DNA of 51,050 nt from Bacteroidota bacterium (GTDB lineage: Bacteria; Bacteroidota; Rhodothermia; Rhodothermales; Bin80): NCBI GenBank assembly GCA_028875125.1, contig JAPPGC010000019.1, positions 1-51,050 of the forward strand, given 5' to 3'. Of the stretch, positions 38,445 to 48,539 are shown in pieces; position 1 is the first letter of the stretch; each line of letters opens with the position of its first letter. Position numbers and translations under genes: made by a program. Under the pieces are notes generated by a model. The model saw only the letters and a list, made by a program, of their open reading frames with translations. It searched no databases and was not told the DNA's origin.

Positions 38445-40040
38445 CTATGATAATGTCAACAGCTGGTGCTGTGAGGTCAACTCGATATCCAGCCCCGACC
38501 GCACTTGATCCAGAAAATCCTCACCGTACTTAACCAGATAATAGAGCGCAGGTAACACGCGCTCTTGGAAACTCCCGTTAGGGTACAACGCCTGCTTACA
38601 ATATTCAATCTGCGCCCGCGTCTGTTCATGACGCCGCTTCTCTGCACGCTCTGCCCGCCGTTGCAATTTGGACAACTCCTTGCCCCACTGAGCCCACATC
38701 GCCTCCACCGTAGGACGCAAAGTAGGATCTACAGCCGTTACAGCCGGCCTTAATCCCTCCACACCTGCGTCAAGTACGATTGCAGCCTTCTCAAAGGAGC
38801 GTTCAAGTTCTGTCCCCTCAAGTACACACCTGCGCATGAGTTCAGAGGTCTGATACCGTAGCTCATCTACCTCCAGTTCATGCTGCTTCATGAGCTTTGC
38901 CACTCGTGGTTCAATGATCGTCAGGCTCGCCCGTGGATAAATGACAGGCATTGGACGCTTCGCCCAAGAGTACAGTGACTTGAACTGGGCAAAATAAGCA
39001 ATCTCACCAGGGCCAGCTACATAGGCTACTGTCGGGAGCAGCGAGTCTTGCACAAGCGGCCGCATTACGACATTAGGACTAAGACTGCAAGGAGGAATGT
39101 CCGCAATCCCGTCAAGTGGAATCACACTCCCGGAAAACCGCGCTCTGTAGCCCTTACCAGTCGGGTCCAGTGTCTCTCGCCCCGAATTACCCAACATAAA
39201 TACATTCCCTGGATTAACATGAACCTGAGCATGGTAATCCTTTTCAAGTTCTTTACTGGTTGCCTTCAGTGCAGCATGCGTTGCAGTGTACTCACTCAAC
39301 TCACGTCTCAGCAAAGGAGCCACCACCTGCTTGAGTCGACAGTCTTCCGGGTTCATAAAAACCATCGAACCACTACCTAATAAGGAGGACAGTGTGTGTG
39401 CAAACGCATCTGCAAACGTCACCCCTTGACCATAGGCGGCGTAGTGAGTGGCAAATACGTCCTCCCGAAACGATGTATCTGGTAATGCCTCACGAAGCTC
39501 AGCGACCACCCGATCAATATCCTTCCCGAAAACAAGATCTCCAACACTTCCAAGGTTGCCCGTCTCGGGCTGTTTATAGCCCTCGTACCATATCTGCTTT
39601 CCAGGCACGGCGACACCTTTGACTTCATCAAGATCATGATCTGCTCCCTCTATCCAGAAAACCGGTACCACTGGACGCGAGAGTTTTCGCGACAGACGCT
39701 CCGCCAAACGAATGGTCGTCAGTGCCTTGTAGAGCGTGTATAAGGGGCCACCGAATATACCAACCTGCTGACCGGTTACCACTGCCAGTGAGCGTGGATC
39801 ACGTAGTTGTGACGCACGACGGCCATTATTCCAGCCCAGGTTTTGCTCTTCCAGTACATCTACCAACACGGTCCGGTCGATAGGGCCGGCCGTCAGGCTT
39901 TGGGCAACTGCCTCGTAGCTCCTATCTTCGCGCCAGTCCCCGGTATAATATGGGGCCAATCGGTCGTAGTCCGTGACGTATGTCGCAAAAAGCCGAGACA
40001 CTCCCTTCGTTCCCGAATAGGGAATTGACTCTTGTATCAT
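38445..40040 (-). CDS. bshC: Bacillithiol biosynthesis cysteine-adding enzyme BshC
   Basis: BshC adds cysteine to glucosaminyl-malate, the last step of bacillithiol synthesis. The Rossmann-like core is clear: LAVVTGQQVGIFGGPLYTLY, then KALTTIRLAERLS and VPVFWIEGADHDLDEVK, followed by later NVFMLGNSGRETLDPTGKGY, NVVMRPLVQDSLLPTVAYVA and GPGEIAYFAQF. The C-terminal coiled coil (KELSKLQRRAERAEKRRHEQ) is also typical. Length 531 aa is normal. The presence of BshC suggests that bacillithiol, not glutathione, is the thiol buffer. It lies after the bifunctional nuclease gene on the same strand. Confidence 0.95.
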   Translation of the reverse strand: MIQESIPYSGTKGVSRLFATYVTDYDRLAPYYTGDWREDRSYEAVAQSLTAGPIDRTVLVDVLEEQNLGWNNGRRASQLRDPRSLAVVTGQQVGIFGGPLYTLYKALTTIRLAERLSRKLSRPVVPVFWIEGADHDLDEVKGVAVPGKQIWYEGYKQPETGNLGSVGDLVFGKDIDRVVAELREALPDTSFREDVFATHYAAYGQGVTFADAFAHTLSSLLGSGSMVFMNPEDCRLKQVVAPLLRRELSEYTATHAALKATSKELEKDYHAQVHVNPGNVFMLGNSGRETLDPTGKGYRARFSGSVIPLDGIADIPPCSLSPNVVMRPLVQDSLLPTVAYVAGPGEIAYFAQFKSLYSWAKRPMPVIYPRASLTIIEPRVAKLMKQHELEVDELRYQTSELMRRCVLEGTELERSFEKAAIVLDAGVEGLRPAVTAVDPTLRPTVEAMWAQWGKELSKLQRRAERAEKRRHEQTRAQIEYCKQALYPNGSFQERVLPALYYLVKYGEDFLDQVRSGLDIELTSQHQLLTLS

Positions 40041-40076
40041 CTTGATCTGGTAGTCGTTGGCAGGAGTTCTGGAGCA

Positions 40077-40646
40077 CTACTCGGGCTCTTTGATTCGGGC
40101 AAGAGCATCTCGCAAACGGGCAGCTTCTTCATAGTCTTCTTTTTCAATCGCGCGCGCCAGTTGCTGCTCTAATTGTTTAGTTGGAGATACTCTCTCCTGG
40201 GTTTCCTCTTCGTACGCCGGCAATTCCGGCTCTCCTATCGGGATACCCGCTTCCTCGAGCACAGTCTCCGCCACAAAAATGTCCACATCTAATCGCACAG
40301 CAATGGCAACGGCATCACTGGGACGTGAGTCCAACTGATCATAGTTTCCATCTTGGACGAAGCGGATCTTAGCATAGAATGTACCATCTTTCAACCCATC
40401 AATCACAATATCCTCTACTTGCATTCCAGCTTGCTGTATCAGGCTGCAAAAAAGGTCATGCGACATGGGTCGCGGCGAAGTTCGATTTTCTATACCGAGG
40501 ATAATCGCCGTAGCTTCATTTTCCCCCACAACTATCGGTAATCTCCGAGGACCATCCATCTCCCCTAATACCAATATGAATGCCCCGCCACTGGCTGGGC
40601 TGGTCGACAATCCCACGACCTCAACGGCAACCATTTCCCTATTCAT
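40077..40646 (-). CDS. Bifunctional nuclease family protein (DUF151) with UvrB/C motif
   Basis: A 189-aa protein. Residues 1-135 are the DUF151/BFN domain (VVGLSTSPASGGAFILVLGE, LPIVVGENEATAIILGIE, SRPSDAVAIAVRLDVDIFV). Residues about 150-186 form a UVR helical hairpin (LARAIEKEDYEEAARLRDAL). In plants and some bacteria BFN proteins have RNase/DNase activity; in Bacteroidota the family is widely conserved, with role unclear. It sits between hisC and bshC. Confidence 0.9.
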   Translation of the reverse strand: MNREMVAVEVVGLSTSPASGGAFILVLGEMDGPRRLPIVVGENEATAIILGIENRTSPRPMSHDLFCSLIQQAGMQVEDIVIDGLKDGTFYAKIRFVQDGNYDQLDSRPSDAVAIAVRLDVDIFVAETVLEEAGIPIGEPELPAYEEETQERVSPTKQLEQQLARAIEKEDYEEAARLRDALARIKEPE

Positions 40647-40684
40647 TATAATGCTTATGGTACATTACCGAACGGTTGTAGAAT

Positions 40685-41770
40685 CTACAACATTGCGTCT
40701 GTCAACGCTTTTAGGAATCTCCTGTTCTCGGCTGGCGCACCTGCACTCACACGCAAAAAACCTCTAAGCTCTGGATATCCGCTCATATTGCGCACCAGAA
40801 CTCCCCTCTCAGCCAACGCGCTAAATAATTTTTGCCCGTCGCTTGGAGGCCGAAAGGTAACAAAATTCGCCTGCCCCGCGAGCACCCGCATACCCTCTAT
40901 TTCCTTCAACGCATCAATCAATCCTTTTGTACTTGAGCGAATTAACTCCAGACGATCCTGGATCAACTGTGAATGATCAAGAAGCAGTTTGGTCACAGAG
41001 GCAGTGAATCGGTCAATCATGAAAGGAGGTCGAATCTTCATAATTTCACCCATCAGGGCCGGGTGGCCGATCAAATAACCCAACCGCGAACCCGCCAGGC
41101 CGAACGCCTTGGAAAAGGTCCTTAGCAGAATCACATTAGGATAATGACTGAGCAACGTAAGCATGCTCGGTTCGTCTGCAAACTCTATATATGCTTCATC
41201 AATCAACACGAGACCCGCTGTGGCATCCGCAATTGTTCTTAGCTCTGCGAGAGGAACCACCAGGCCTGTAGGATTATTGGGCGAAGTTATAACTACCATG
41301 GAAGGGCCAGTCTTCTTGATTGCTGTAAGAATACCCTCCGTATCAAATCCAAGGCTTTGAAGAGGTGCGACAGGAATCACTTCCCCTCCGAAAATATGGA
41401 CGACCCGCTCATAAAACGAAAACATTGGACGCGGCAATACCACGCTGGTGCGAGTCGCGATAAAGGTCAGACCCAAGGAATACGTCAATTCGTTGGAACC
41501 GTTGCCGATAATTATCCCTTCTGGATCCCAGCCAACGTTGGACGCGATCAATTCCGCAAGATCGTACGGTTGTTCCGATGGGTAGCGATTAAAGGCAATC
41601 TCCTTCCAGCCCGCAAATACAGCGTCCTTCAACGCTTCGGGCAAATCAAACGGACTTTCGTTCTGGTTCAGCTTAACCGAAATATCTCCGGTCGGCACAC
41701 CAACCTTGTAGGGATGTTGTTCGCGAACTTCAGGTCGAACCCTGACGAGTACTTCACCTAACTTACTCAT
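40685..41770 (-). CDS. hisC: Histidinol-phosphate aminotransferase
   Basis: HisC transfers an amino group from glutamate to imidazole acetol phosphate. It is a fold-type I PLP enzyme: KLNQNESPFDLPEAL at the N-terminus, YPSEQPYDLAELIA, SPNNPTGLVVP, LIDEAYIEFAD, and the PLP lysine in LRTFSKAFGLAGSRLGYLIG (about residue 221). The ATG at 41770 (MSKLGEVLVRVRPEVREQHP) overlaps the hisD stop by eight bases, so hisD-hisC are coupled. Confidence 0.95.
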   Translation of the reverse strand: MSKLGEVLVRVRPEVREQHPYKVGVPTGDISVKLNQNESPFDLPEALKDAVFAGWKEIAFNRYPSEQPYDLAELIASNVGWDPEGIIIGNGSNELTYSLGLTFIATRTSVVLPRPMFSFYERVVHIFGGEVIPVAPLQSLGFDTEGILTAIKKTGPSMVVITSPNNPTGLVVPLAELRTIADATAGLVLIDEAYIEFADEPSMLTLLSHYPNVILLRTFSKAFGLAGSRLGYLIGHPALMGEIMKIRPPFMIDRFTASVTKLLLDHSQLIQDRLELIRSSTKGLIDALKEIEGMRVLAGQANFVTFRPPSDGQKLFSALAERGVLVRNMSGYPELRGFLRVSAGAPAENRRFLKALTDAML

Positions 41771-43031
41771 TTGTCCTGATCCTAGACTCAGCACTACGCG
41801 CGTGTCCCTCTAGTCCTTCACTTCGAGCCATCAGGGCAATATCACTGGCCGTACGTTCCAATCGCTGCTGACTGTATTTGATTACACTTTGCCGCTTTAC
41901 AAAATCATCAACCCCCAAGGCGGATGCAAATCTGGCAGTCCCACCCGTTGGCAGGACATGATTAGGCCCCGCATAGTAATCCCCAACCACCTCGGGAGAC
42001 CAGGAACCCATAAATACTGCACCCGCATTGCGAACGCGCTCCAGCACACCCCATGGATCTGCAACCATAAGCTCCAGATGCTCTGGGGCGATTCTGTTGA
42101 CCATGTCAACGGCTTTATCCATAGAAGCCGTTACAATCGCCGCGCCATGCTCACGCAAAGCAACAGTTGCAATATCTGAACGGGGAAGGTCGACCGACAA
42201 TTCCTGTAACGCTTCGCAGACCGCTTCTGCAACTTTCATCTCTGGCGTAACCAGTATTGCTGATGCCTCTGGATCATGTTCAGCCTGCGCAATGAGATCA
42301 TGGGCGATCCAGTCGGCCCTACCGGTTTGATCAGCCAGGACAACCAACTCGCTCGGCCCGGCGAGACTGTCAATATTTACGTGACCAAAAACCAGTTTTT
42401 TGGCTGCTGTAACATACGCATTGCCCGGCCCTACAATCTTGTCCACACGGGGGATGGACTCGGTTCCAAACGCGAGCGCTGCGATGGCCTGCGCACCACC
42501 AACGGCATACACATTCTTTATATCCAACATGTATGCAGCAGCCATGATTTCTGGATGAGGCAATCCAGATGGTCCAGGTGGACTCGCAAGATGTATACTT
42601 CCTACGCCTGCTACCTGAGCAGGGATTGCCGTCATCAAAACGCTGGACGGGTAGGCAGCCGTGCCACCCGGGACATACAAGCCCGCACGGTCTACTGGTA
42701 CAATACGCAGCCCCAGACGCACATCATCCCCATCATCCATGTACCAGGATTCCCCCTGCTGTCTCAGATGATATCGGCGTATGTTATCTGCTGCAGCCTG
42801 AAAAACACGCCTCCATGATGGTTTTGAGTCCATCCACGCTGCCTCCAGTTTCGGAGTAGGCACACGGATTGTGGATAACTGGACGACGTCGAACTCGCGA
42901 GTATACCTGAACAGAGCACGATCTCCGTACTTGGAAACATTCCTGACTATACCGGAAACGACCTTCTCTACCTCCAGGTGAAGACTAACCGGCTCCCGCT
43001 TCCAATCCTCCGCCGCAATCAAAGGGATCAT
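41763..43031 (-). CDS. hisD: Histidinol dehydrogenase
   Basis: HisD oxidises histidinol to histidine in two NAD-dependent steps using zinc. Motifs are YVPGGTAAYPSSVLMTAIPA, VYAVGGAQAIAALAFGTESI, KIVGPGNAYVTAAKKLVFG, DSLAGPSELVVLAD, LIAQAEHDPEASAILVTP and NRIAPEHLELM. The Gln/His zinc ligands are present in the last three. The length of 422 aa is usual. It is followed by hisC and preceded at 16 bases by the DUF3276 gene; no other his genes are in view. Confidence 0.97.
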   Translation of the reverse strand: MIPLIAAEDWKREPVSLHLEVEKVVSGIVRNVSKYGDRALFRYTREFDVVQLSTIRVPTPKLEAAWMDSKPSWRRVFQAAADNIRRYHLRQQGESWYMDDGDDVRLGLRIVPVDRAGLYVPGGTAAYPSSVLMTAIPAQVAGVGSIHLASPPGPSGLPHPEIMAAAYMLDIKNVYAVGGAQAIAALAFGTESIPRVDKIVGPGNAYVTAAKKLVFGHVNIDSLAGPSELVVLADQTGRADWIAHDLIAQAEHDPEASAILVTPEMKVAEAVCEALQELSVDLPRSDIATVALREHGAAIVTASMDKAVDMVNRIAPEHLELMVADPWGVLERVRNAGAVFMGSWSPEVVGDYYAGPNHVLPTGGTARFASALGVDDFVKRQSVIKYSQQRLERTASDIALMARSEGLEGHARSAESRIRTNE

Positions 43032-43046
43032 GGCCCGGATCTCAGG

Positions 43047-43406
43047 CTATTGATCGTCGTCCCGCGGTGGGGATTCAAGTGTCGGATAGCCGTAGAACTC
43101 GTAATCCGGCAACCGCTCTGTTCGTACATGCTCCATTGCCGCGTACAACCCCTTGATAAACTTGGCAAAATCTTCCTTGTAAACGAAGATCTTGTGCTTT
43201 TCATGATGGTCACCAACACGCTTGCTTTCCGTGATGACTATGAAATAGTCCTCGCCAGATCGAGTTGTTTTAACATCGAAAAAGTAAGTGCGTCGCCCTG
43301 CCCTGACCCGTTTCGAAAAAACCTCATCGCGGTACCTGGATTCCTTATTACGGCGCGGCTGCACCTCATCCCAATGTCCTTTGTCGTCTTTATAATCGTC
43401 GTTCAT
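43047..43406 (-). CDS. DUF3276 Pur-alpha-like nucleic-acid-binding protein
   Basis: A 119-aa protein with the PUR-like domain: DEVFSKRVRAGRRTYFFDVK, EDYFIVITESKRVG and KHKIFVYKEDFAKFIKGLYA. The family is characteristic of Bacteroidota and of Borrelia (BpuR), where it binds RNA and single-stranded DNA. The acidic N- and C-terminal tails are ordinary. It lies between the phosphorylase gene and hisD on the same strand. Confidence 0.9.
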   Translation of the reverse strand: MNDDYKDDKGHWDEVQPRRNKESRYRDEVFSKRVRAGRRTYFFDVKTTRSGEDYFIVITESKRVGDHHEKHKIFVYKEDFAKFIKGLYAAMEHVRTERLPDYEFYGYPTLESPPRDDDQ

Positions 43407-43447
43407 CGCTGGATCCGCTTTCGCTGATATATAATCGTGTTTTTTTG

Positions 43448-44239
43448 CTAAACATGCAACTTGGGAGATTGAGCCACGGCGTGAACCAACAACTTCGTCA
43501 CATTTGCCTGTGCATCTAATGCAGCACGAAGCACTTCTGCATGCCCCAATCTTCCTTTACTTAATCCAGAGGCCCTGTTCGTGATGATCGCCGCAGCAAA
43601 TACACGCATACCCAAAGCGGACGCCCACAGCGCCTCTGGGACTAGACTCATTCCAACGGCATTGCCGCCTCTACGTTCAAAAGCAACTATCTCCGCCGGG
43701 GTTTCGTAGCTCGGCCCAATTGTCCATACAAATACCCCGCACGATACCCGCAATCCGTCAGAAGCCGCAATCACACGTCGCCTCCAGCCTGCATCGTACA
43801 CAGCCCCCCGCTCAGAATTCGCCTGCAACGGTTGCGCACATAGATGATCTTCAACGAGCATCATGCTCCCCGGATCCAGATCATCCCGTATTCCGCCCGC
43901 TGCACTCACCAAAACTATGTTACTGATACCCAATTCTCGGACCAAATGAACTTGGAAGGCAGCGTTCTCTTCAGGAATTCCCTCGTAGCAGTGAACACGC
44001 CCCTGAATTAACAGAACATCACGCTGGCCCAAGGTACCAGCCGTCACACGTCCAGTATGTCCATCCACCGTGGGGAGAACGAACCCTGGAATTTCCGAAG
44101 CAGGCATCTCCCAGTAATTGTTATCCAACTGTACATCCAGGCCGGACCCCAAAACGATTGCAACCGAAGGTTGCCCACCCCCCAGATAACCAAGAAGCAA
44201 ACGACTCGCAGATTTAAGTCCAGACTGCGTGGAGTTCAC
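43448..44239 (-). CDS. punA: Purine nucleoside phosphorylase
   Basis: A trimeric-type PNP (about 263 aa) splitting purine nucleosides with phosphate in salvage. Motifs are VAIVLGSGL, GRVTAGTLG, GRVHCYEG (usually YYEG), VSAAGGIRDDLDPGSMM, GPSYETPAEIVAFERRGGNA, VGMSLVPEALWA and the base-binding ITNRASGLS. The typical Asn that binds guanine and hypoxanthine is present in TNRASG. The ATG overlaps the recX stop (ATGA, 44236-44239). The symbol is by analogy with trimeric PNPs. Confidence 0.92.
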   Translation of the reverse strand: MNSTQSGLKSASRLLLGYLGGGQPSVAIVLGSGLDVQLDNNYWEMPASEIPGFVLPTVDGHTGRVTAGTLGQRDVLLIQGRVHCYEGIPEENAAFQVHLVRELGISNIVLVSAAGGIRDDLDPGSMMLVEDHLCAQPLQANSERGAVYDAGWRRRVIAASDGLRVSCGVFVWTIGPSYETPAEIVAFERRGGNAVGMSLVPEALWASALGMRVFAAAIITNRASGLSKGRLGHAEVLRAALDAQANVTKLLVHAVAQSPKLHV

Positions 44240-44898
44240 CTTTGGCTCAGCACCTCTAGGGCTATTTCTTTCGACAATGTATACCCATAACCGCGTCTGA
44301 CAAGGTAATCTGCCAACTTTTTCTTTCGCTCAGGTAATGTGCCTTCTACCCTATCCCTGAACTTTTCTGCTATCTTTCTAGCACTCATGCTGTACATATC
44401 CGTACTCGCAGCTGCTGCGACCGCCTCTGAAACATAATCACTAGAGACTCCATCCTCGGTAAGTTCACGGCGGATCCTGCCAGGCCCGTATCCTTTGTTC
44501 TTGAACCGCGCTTCGGCATACTCTACTGCATACCTTCGGTCGTCGATATAATCAAGCTCATAGAGATCGGCTATTATATCATTCAGTTCATCTTTGGTCA
44601 ATCCCTTAAAGGTTAAACGTTGACGCACTTGGTGCTCAGTCCTCGGAGCATAAGAAAGATACCGCAACGCAGTAGAGCGCCCCCGCAAGATCTTTTCACT
44701 GCACAGTAAAGTTTGCAAGTCCGATTCTCTGAGCTGTTGACCGACAAATAACCCTTCACGCACAGCCAGATCCGCGTGGACTCCAAACGCAAATTCTCCG
44801 TCAATGAATACCGATGTTCGGGCAGAATTTCGGACCTGCTGCTTCAGTGCTGTTATTTCACCGGGTTTGACCAAGGGATCACGATCACTGGACATCAT
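44236..44898 (-). CDS. recX: Regulatory protein RecX
   Basis: RecX binds RecA filaments and restrains recombination. The protein (about 220 aa) has three-helix repeats: ALRYLSYAPRTEHQVRQRL, LYELDYIDDRRYAVEYAEAR, KNKGYGPGRIRRELTEDGVS and LADYLVRRGYGYTLSKEIAL. An N-terminal extension (residues 1-75) resembles longer RecX of Bacteroidota and Bacillota. The ATG overlaps the upstream lipoprotein stop (44895-44898). It is not next to recA here but in a string of overlapping genes from the TonB locus to pnp. Confidence 0.92.
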   Translation of the reverse strand: MMSSDRDPLVKPGEITALKQQVRNSARTSVFIDGEFAFGVHADLAVREGLFVGQQLRESDLQTLLCSEKILRGRSTALRYLSYAPRTEHQVRQRLTFKGLTKDELNDIIADLYELDYIDDRRYAVEYAEARFKNKGYGPGRIRRELTEDGVSSDYVSEAVAAAASTDMYSMSARKIAEKFRDRVEGTLPERKKKLADYLVRRGYGYTLSKEIALEVLSQR

Positions 44899-45794
44899 TG
44901 AACCTCTATCGTAAGTGAATCTATTGCTAACCCCGTAAAAATCCCCAGCGCCCCTGTAACGTTTGAGGGAGGCTCGCTCTCCCCAGGATTGGAACTGCCG
45001 GAGACAAACTGTGCATAAGCCGATGTACCTCGAACAATGCTGATGCGCAACCCGTGTGCGGGCAGTTGGTTACTTGAGCTAGGCACCTGGACCGCGTAAG
45101 CCCCCGACCATGAACGCTGCTCAGCGTTGACGAACGGTACCGACCTCTCCCGCTGCAGTGCCTCTGGACTGAGGAAAAAATTGCTCAGGCGGGGGCTCTG
45201 CCCCAATCGCGGAAGAAGTTGCGTCCGCAACCACCAGTCATCGCCGTCCCTTTCGGTGTTGTCGGTCCAATACAATGTTGCCTCCACCAGGTAGACCAAT
45301 CCTTCACGCGCATTCGCCCCTAATGCCCGCAGTCCTAGTGAGTCCACTAAGAGCGGATCAACAAACACAGAGTCCAAGATCAGGCCTGGTATCGGGGTAT
45401 CGGAAACTTCAATGCTTACGCTATCGAGAGAAACTGCTGGTGGAACCCTGCTGTTCGCCATTATCACATGATCGCCCCAATACACTCTTAAGTCCAATTC
45501 TGCACCAGGAATTGCGGTGATTGGTTCCAGTGGAGCATAGATTCCTGCGCCCTGCATAGTGTATGGAATCAGCGAACCCTGTAGCATAAACTCTACACGC
45601 GCACCGGTGGCGGCTGTCGACTGGTCCAAGTCGTACTTCGCCTCCAAAGGTGCCGTTCTTCTCAATGTTAGCGGCGGTAGCGGCTGTCCTGCTGCAACGT
45701 AAGATTCCACAACAAGGAGTGAAGTATCCTCGGGATGGACCGCTTCGCAGCCCATCAGAAAAAAGATCACCAATATTGCATACCGGAACTTCAT
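44895..45794 (-). CDS. DUF4249 lipoprotein
   Basis: A 299-aa lipoprotein with signal MKFRYAILVIFFLMGC (Cys16). The DUF4249-type fold follows: LLVVESYVAAGQPLPPLTLR, ATGARVEFMLQGSLIPYTM, then a long beta-rich part with YLVEATLYWTDNTERDGDDW. Such proteins pair with TonB-dependent receptors in Bacteroidota, presumably at the cell surface. It follows the STN-TonB receptor by three bases and overlaps recX. Ligand unknown. Confidence 0.85.
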   Translation of the reverse strand: MKFRYAILVIFFLMGCEAVHPEDTSLLVVESYVAAGQPLPPLTLRRTAPLEAKYDLDQSTAATGARVEFMLQGSLIPYTMQGAGIYAPLEPITAIPGAELDLRVYWGDHVIMANSRVPPAVSLDSVSIEVSDTPIPGLILDSVFVDPLLVDSLGLRALGANAREGLVYLVEATLYWTDNTERDGDDWWLRTQLLPRLGQSPRLSNFFLSPEALQRERSVPFVNAEQRSWSGAYAVQVPSSSNQLPAHGLRISIVRGTSAYAQFVSGSSNPGESEPPSNVTGALGIFTGLAIDSLTIEVQ

Positions 45795-45797
45795 ATG

Positions 45798-48491
45798 CTA
45801 AAACCGAGCAACGAGTTCAAAAAGCGGATAAGCGGGCATACCATAAGTGGACATCACAGAGACCGGCTCGGGGATTTCGAAGGTATACGTCTGCCTGACA
45901 ATATTGCGACGGAACGTAATATTGTTAATTTCTAGACTGACCTGCATAGACACGAAACCTGCATTAAACCTGTAGGCTCCCTGCAACCCATAGTTAACAT
46001 AGGGAGGTAGGCGGCCGTTGTTGATCTTGGGGAAATACAGAAATCCCCGGGGCTCCTCGGAGAGCGGATCACCCACGGCATAGCGAGCTTCGGGAACAGT
46101 TATCGGGTAACCACTGCGCCATTGTCCCGTTAATCCGTATGTCCAGCTCCGCGTGTTGCGTTGCAGGACGATTTCGAGCCGCTGCGGTACATCATAGCGG
46201 GTGGGGCGAAGATTTTTCTCCCCTAGTAAGGGGGCACGACTACGTGATCGCCCTGCGGCATAACTGACCCAGACCATATTCGCACCGCGTTCATACTGTA
46301 GGCTCCCCTCCAAGCCATATGCCAATGCCTCCCCTCTAGTATACTGACCCAAAATGGCCGCAAGCGAAATCCCCGGCCCCCGCAGTCCATCCTTGGTCTG
46401 TTCCTCATCCCGTGGAAGCAATAAACCTTCCGTTCTCTGGACGTACATAGCAATACCGGCTGTAAGATTCGTGCCGAGAGACAGGTCGCCACTAGCAGAT
46501 CCATGATAGCTCTGCGAGGGTTTAACTGAACGACTCGCAGGCACCCACCGGTAAGCAATTAAATCGTAAAGAACTGAATAACGGTCGCGAACCTGGTGCA
46601 GGTATTGAACATTAACTCCGGCGGCTGCACGTAAAATAACACGATCCAGAGCATAGCGGATGCCAAGACGAGGACTGAGCCTCAGGTCATTACCGCCAAG
46701 GAGTCGGCTGATTCGTAACCCCGGTTGAACCTGCAGTCTTCGTGTCGGCTTCCATGTATCCTGTATATGGAGCACTATTTCAGTATTGTCTAACCTGCTC
46801 TCTTCGTCGGTACTCTCGGAAATTGAATTAGTCTGCAGAATAAGTGCTCCCAACTCGCTCGAGAAGCTCCGCTGGACTATGGAAGCCCCTGCCTGAATGT
46901 GATGTGTTAACGACAAATAGTAATCCAGGTCTAACTTAATGCCCATATCAAGTATATCTACGGCATATTTTGAACTGATTGATGAAGTTGCTACCGGTCG
47001 AAGGAATATGCGCTCATGTGCACGATATGAGGTTGCGTATGCTGTTGCGCTCAAAAAAAATCGGTCAGCATACAAATAATGGTAACGCGCACTCGCCAGA
47101 CGGTTACTCCAGCGCGTATCAAATTCTACTATCAGACTGGAGGGGCGCAACCAGCTCGCCAATGGAAGAATTGATCCAGATTCACCAATGCGTGATATGT
47201 TAATCGGCAAGCGAATATCCAAATCATCTGCGCTGCCATAGACGCCCAGAGTCAATCTGTGTTGCAGTGATGGACGCCAAGCCAGTTTCGCACTGACATC
47301 ATACAGATAGATTCCCGTACGCAGCGTATCCCGGGTCACACCGTCGTCAACCGGGTGCTTGCGTCCAATAATACGATCCAGATAAGAGCGGCGCCCGGAC
47401 ATCATAAACGAGACTTCATTTCCAATAGGCCCCTCGACAAAAAGACGGGCGCTAAACAACCCTACCCCCACCAACCCTGTTATGCCCTCCTGCGTACCAT
47501 CTTTTAGTTCGGCATCCAGTACAGCAGAAAGACGTCCTCCATATTCTGCAGGAAAGCTGCCCCGATACAGACGAACATCCTTGAAGACTTCAGGCTGGTA
47601 AATTGACAATAATCCGCCCACATGCCACATGTGATATATTGGAGCCCCATCAATCAGATACTGAATTTGGTCGGGCTCACCGCCTCGAACAACAAGGCCT
47701 CCCTGATTCGTGCGCACCCTCTGTACACTGGGAAGCCAATGCAAGGATTGGAGAAGATCTGCTTCCCCAGGAAGCCCCGGGAATCCGCTGATCAGGTCAA
47801 CCGGGATCTCCCGCACGCCTGGAGAAACCTCATAAGGATCTCGACGATCTGAGGTAACCACAACGGTCTCTGATTCAACCGCCCTGCGCTCAAGGGCTAA
47901 CATGACCGATTCCTCGGAAATCGCAATCAGTGTATCCAGCGAGGCATATCCGAGAAAAGAAGCACTTACCAGATATTGACCGACCGGTAGAGCAGGCATC
48001 GCGAAATATCCGCCCTCGTTGCTTATTGCACCAATGGAAAGTTCAGGCAGGTACACATGGGCGCCAGGCAGTATCTCTTGAGATGTGGCATCCGTGACAA
48101 AACCCCGTAATGCGCCCATGCGAACCCTATCCTCAGTTGAGTTAGGGACGGAGTCAGTGCTTGTATCTACGAGTACATATTGCCTCCGTCTCACCCGAAC
48201 AGCTTGAAGATTCTGATTATCGAGGATGCATGCCAGAGCGCGCTCAATGTCGGTACCTGCATAATTGCACGTAACTATACGCCCCTCAACCAGGCGTTCT
48301 GCATATACAAGATCAACACGCTGTGTCACCGTGAATGTGTCCAGCACCCTCTGGAGCGATTCAGAGACGATGTCTATTTCGATAACCTGCGCGCGGACGA
48401 TTGATGACGGGATTGCCCACACGATAGCAACAGCCACACACAGGACTGCACAGTACTTTCGTAGGGACTGATTCTGGAGGATCGCGCACAT
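45798..48491 (-). CDS. TonB-dependent receptor with STN signalling domain
   Basis: An 897-aa outer-membrane receptor. After the signal peptide comes an STN (secretin/TonB N-terminal) domain at about 38-105 (SESLQRVLDTFTVTQRVDLV, ALACILDNQNLQAVRVRRRQ), which contacts a FecR-type anti-sigma factor. A carboxypeptidase-like domain follows (LRGFVTDATSQEILPGAHVY), then the plug (SVQRVRTNQGGLVVRGGEPD, FPAEYGGRLSAVLDAELKDG) and a barrel ending in LFELVARF with the terminal Phe usual for BAM. It is the receptor of the sigma-FecR set upstream, so it is probably induced by its own ligand. Confidence 0.93.
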   Translation of the reverse strand: MCAILQNQSLRKYCAVLCVAVAIVWAIPSSIVRAQVIEIDIVSESLQRVLDTFTVTQRVDLVYAERLVEGRIVTCNYAGTDIERALACILDNQNLQAVRVRRRQYVLVDTSTDSVPNSTEDRVRMGALRGFVTDATSQEILPGAHVYLPELSIGAISNEGGYFAMPALPVGQYLVSASFLGYASLDTLIAISEESVMLALERRAVESETVVVTSDRRDPYEVSPGVREIPVDLISGFPGLPGEADLLQSLHWLPSVQRVRTNQGGLVVRGGEPDQIQYLIDGAPIYHMWHVGGLLSIYQPEVFKDVRLYRGSFPAEYGGRLSAVLDAELKDGTQEGITGLVGVGLFSARLFVEGPIGNEVSFMMSGRRSYLDRIIGRKHPVDDGVTRDTLRTGIYLYDVSAKLAWRPSLQHRLTLGVYGSADDLDIRLPINISRIGESGSILPLASWLRPSSLIVEFDTRWSNRLASARYHYLYADRFFLSATAYATSYRAHERIFLRPVATSSISSKYAVDILDMGIKLDLDYYLSLTHHIQAGASIVQRSFSSELGALILQTNSISESTDEESRLDNTEIVLHIQDTWKPTRRLQVQPGLRISRLLGGNDLRLSPRLGIRYALDRVILRAAAGVNVQYLHQVRDRYSVLYDLIAYRWVPASRSVKPSQSYHGSASGDLSLGTNLTAGIAMYVQRTEGLLLPRDEEQTKDGLRGPGISLAAILGQYTRGEALAYGLEGSLQYERGANMVWVSYAAGRSRSRAPLLGEKNLRPTRYDVPQRLEIVLQRNTRSWTYGLTGQWRSGYPITVPEARYAVGDPLSEEPRGFLYFPKINNGRLPPYVNYGLQGAYRFNAGFVSMQVSLEINNITFRRNIVRQTYTFEIPEPVSVMSTYGMPAYPLFELVARF

Positions 48492-48539
48492 CTGATGTGC
48501 GCGTTACACGATATTCTTCACTCGGTTCCAATGGTGAGC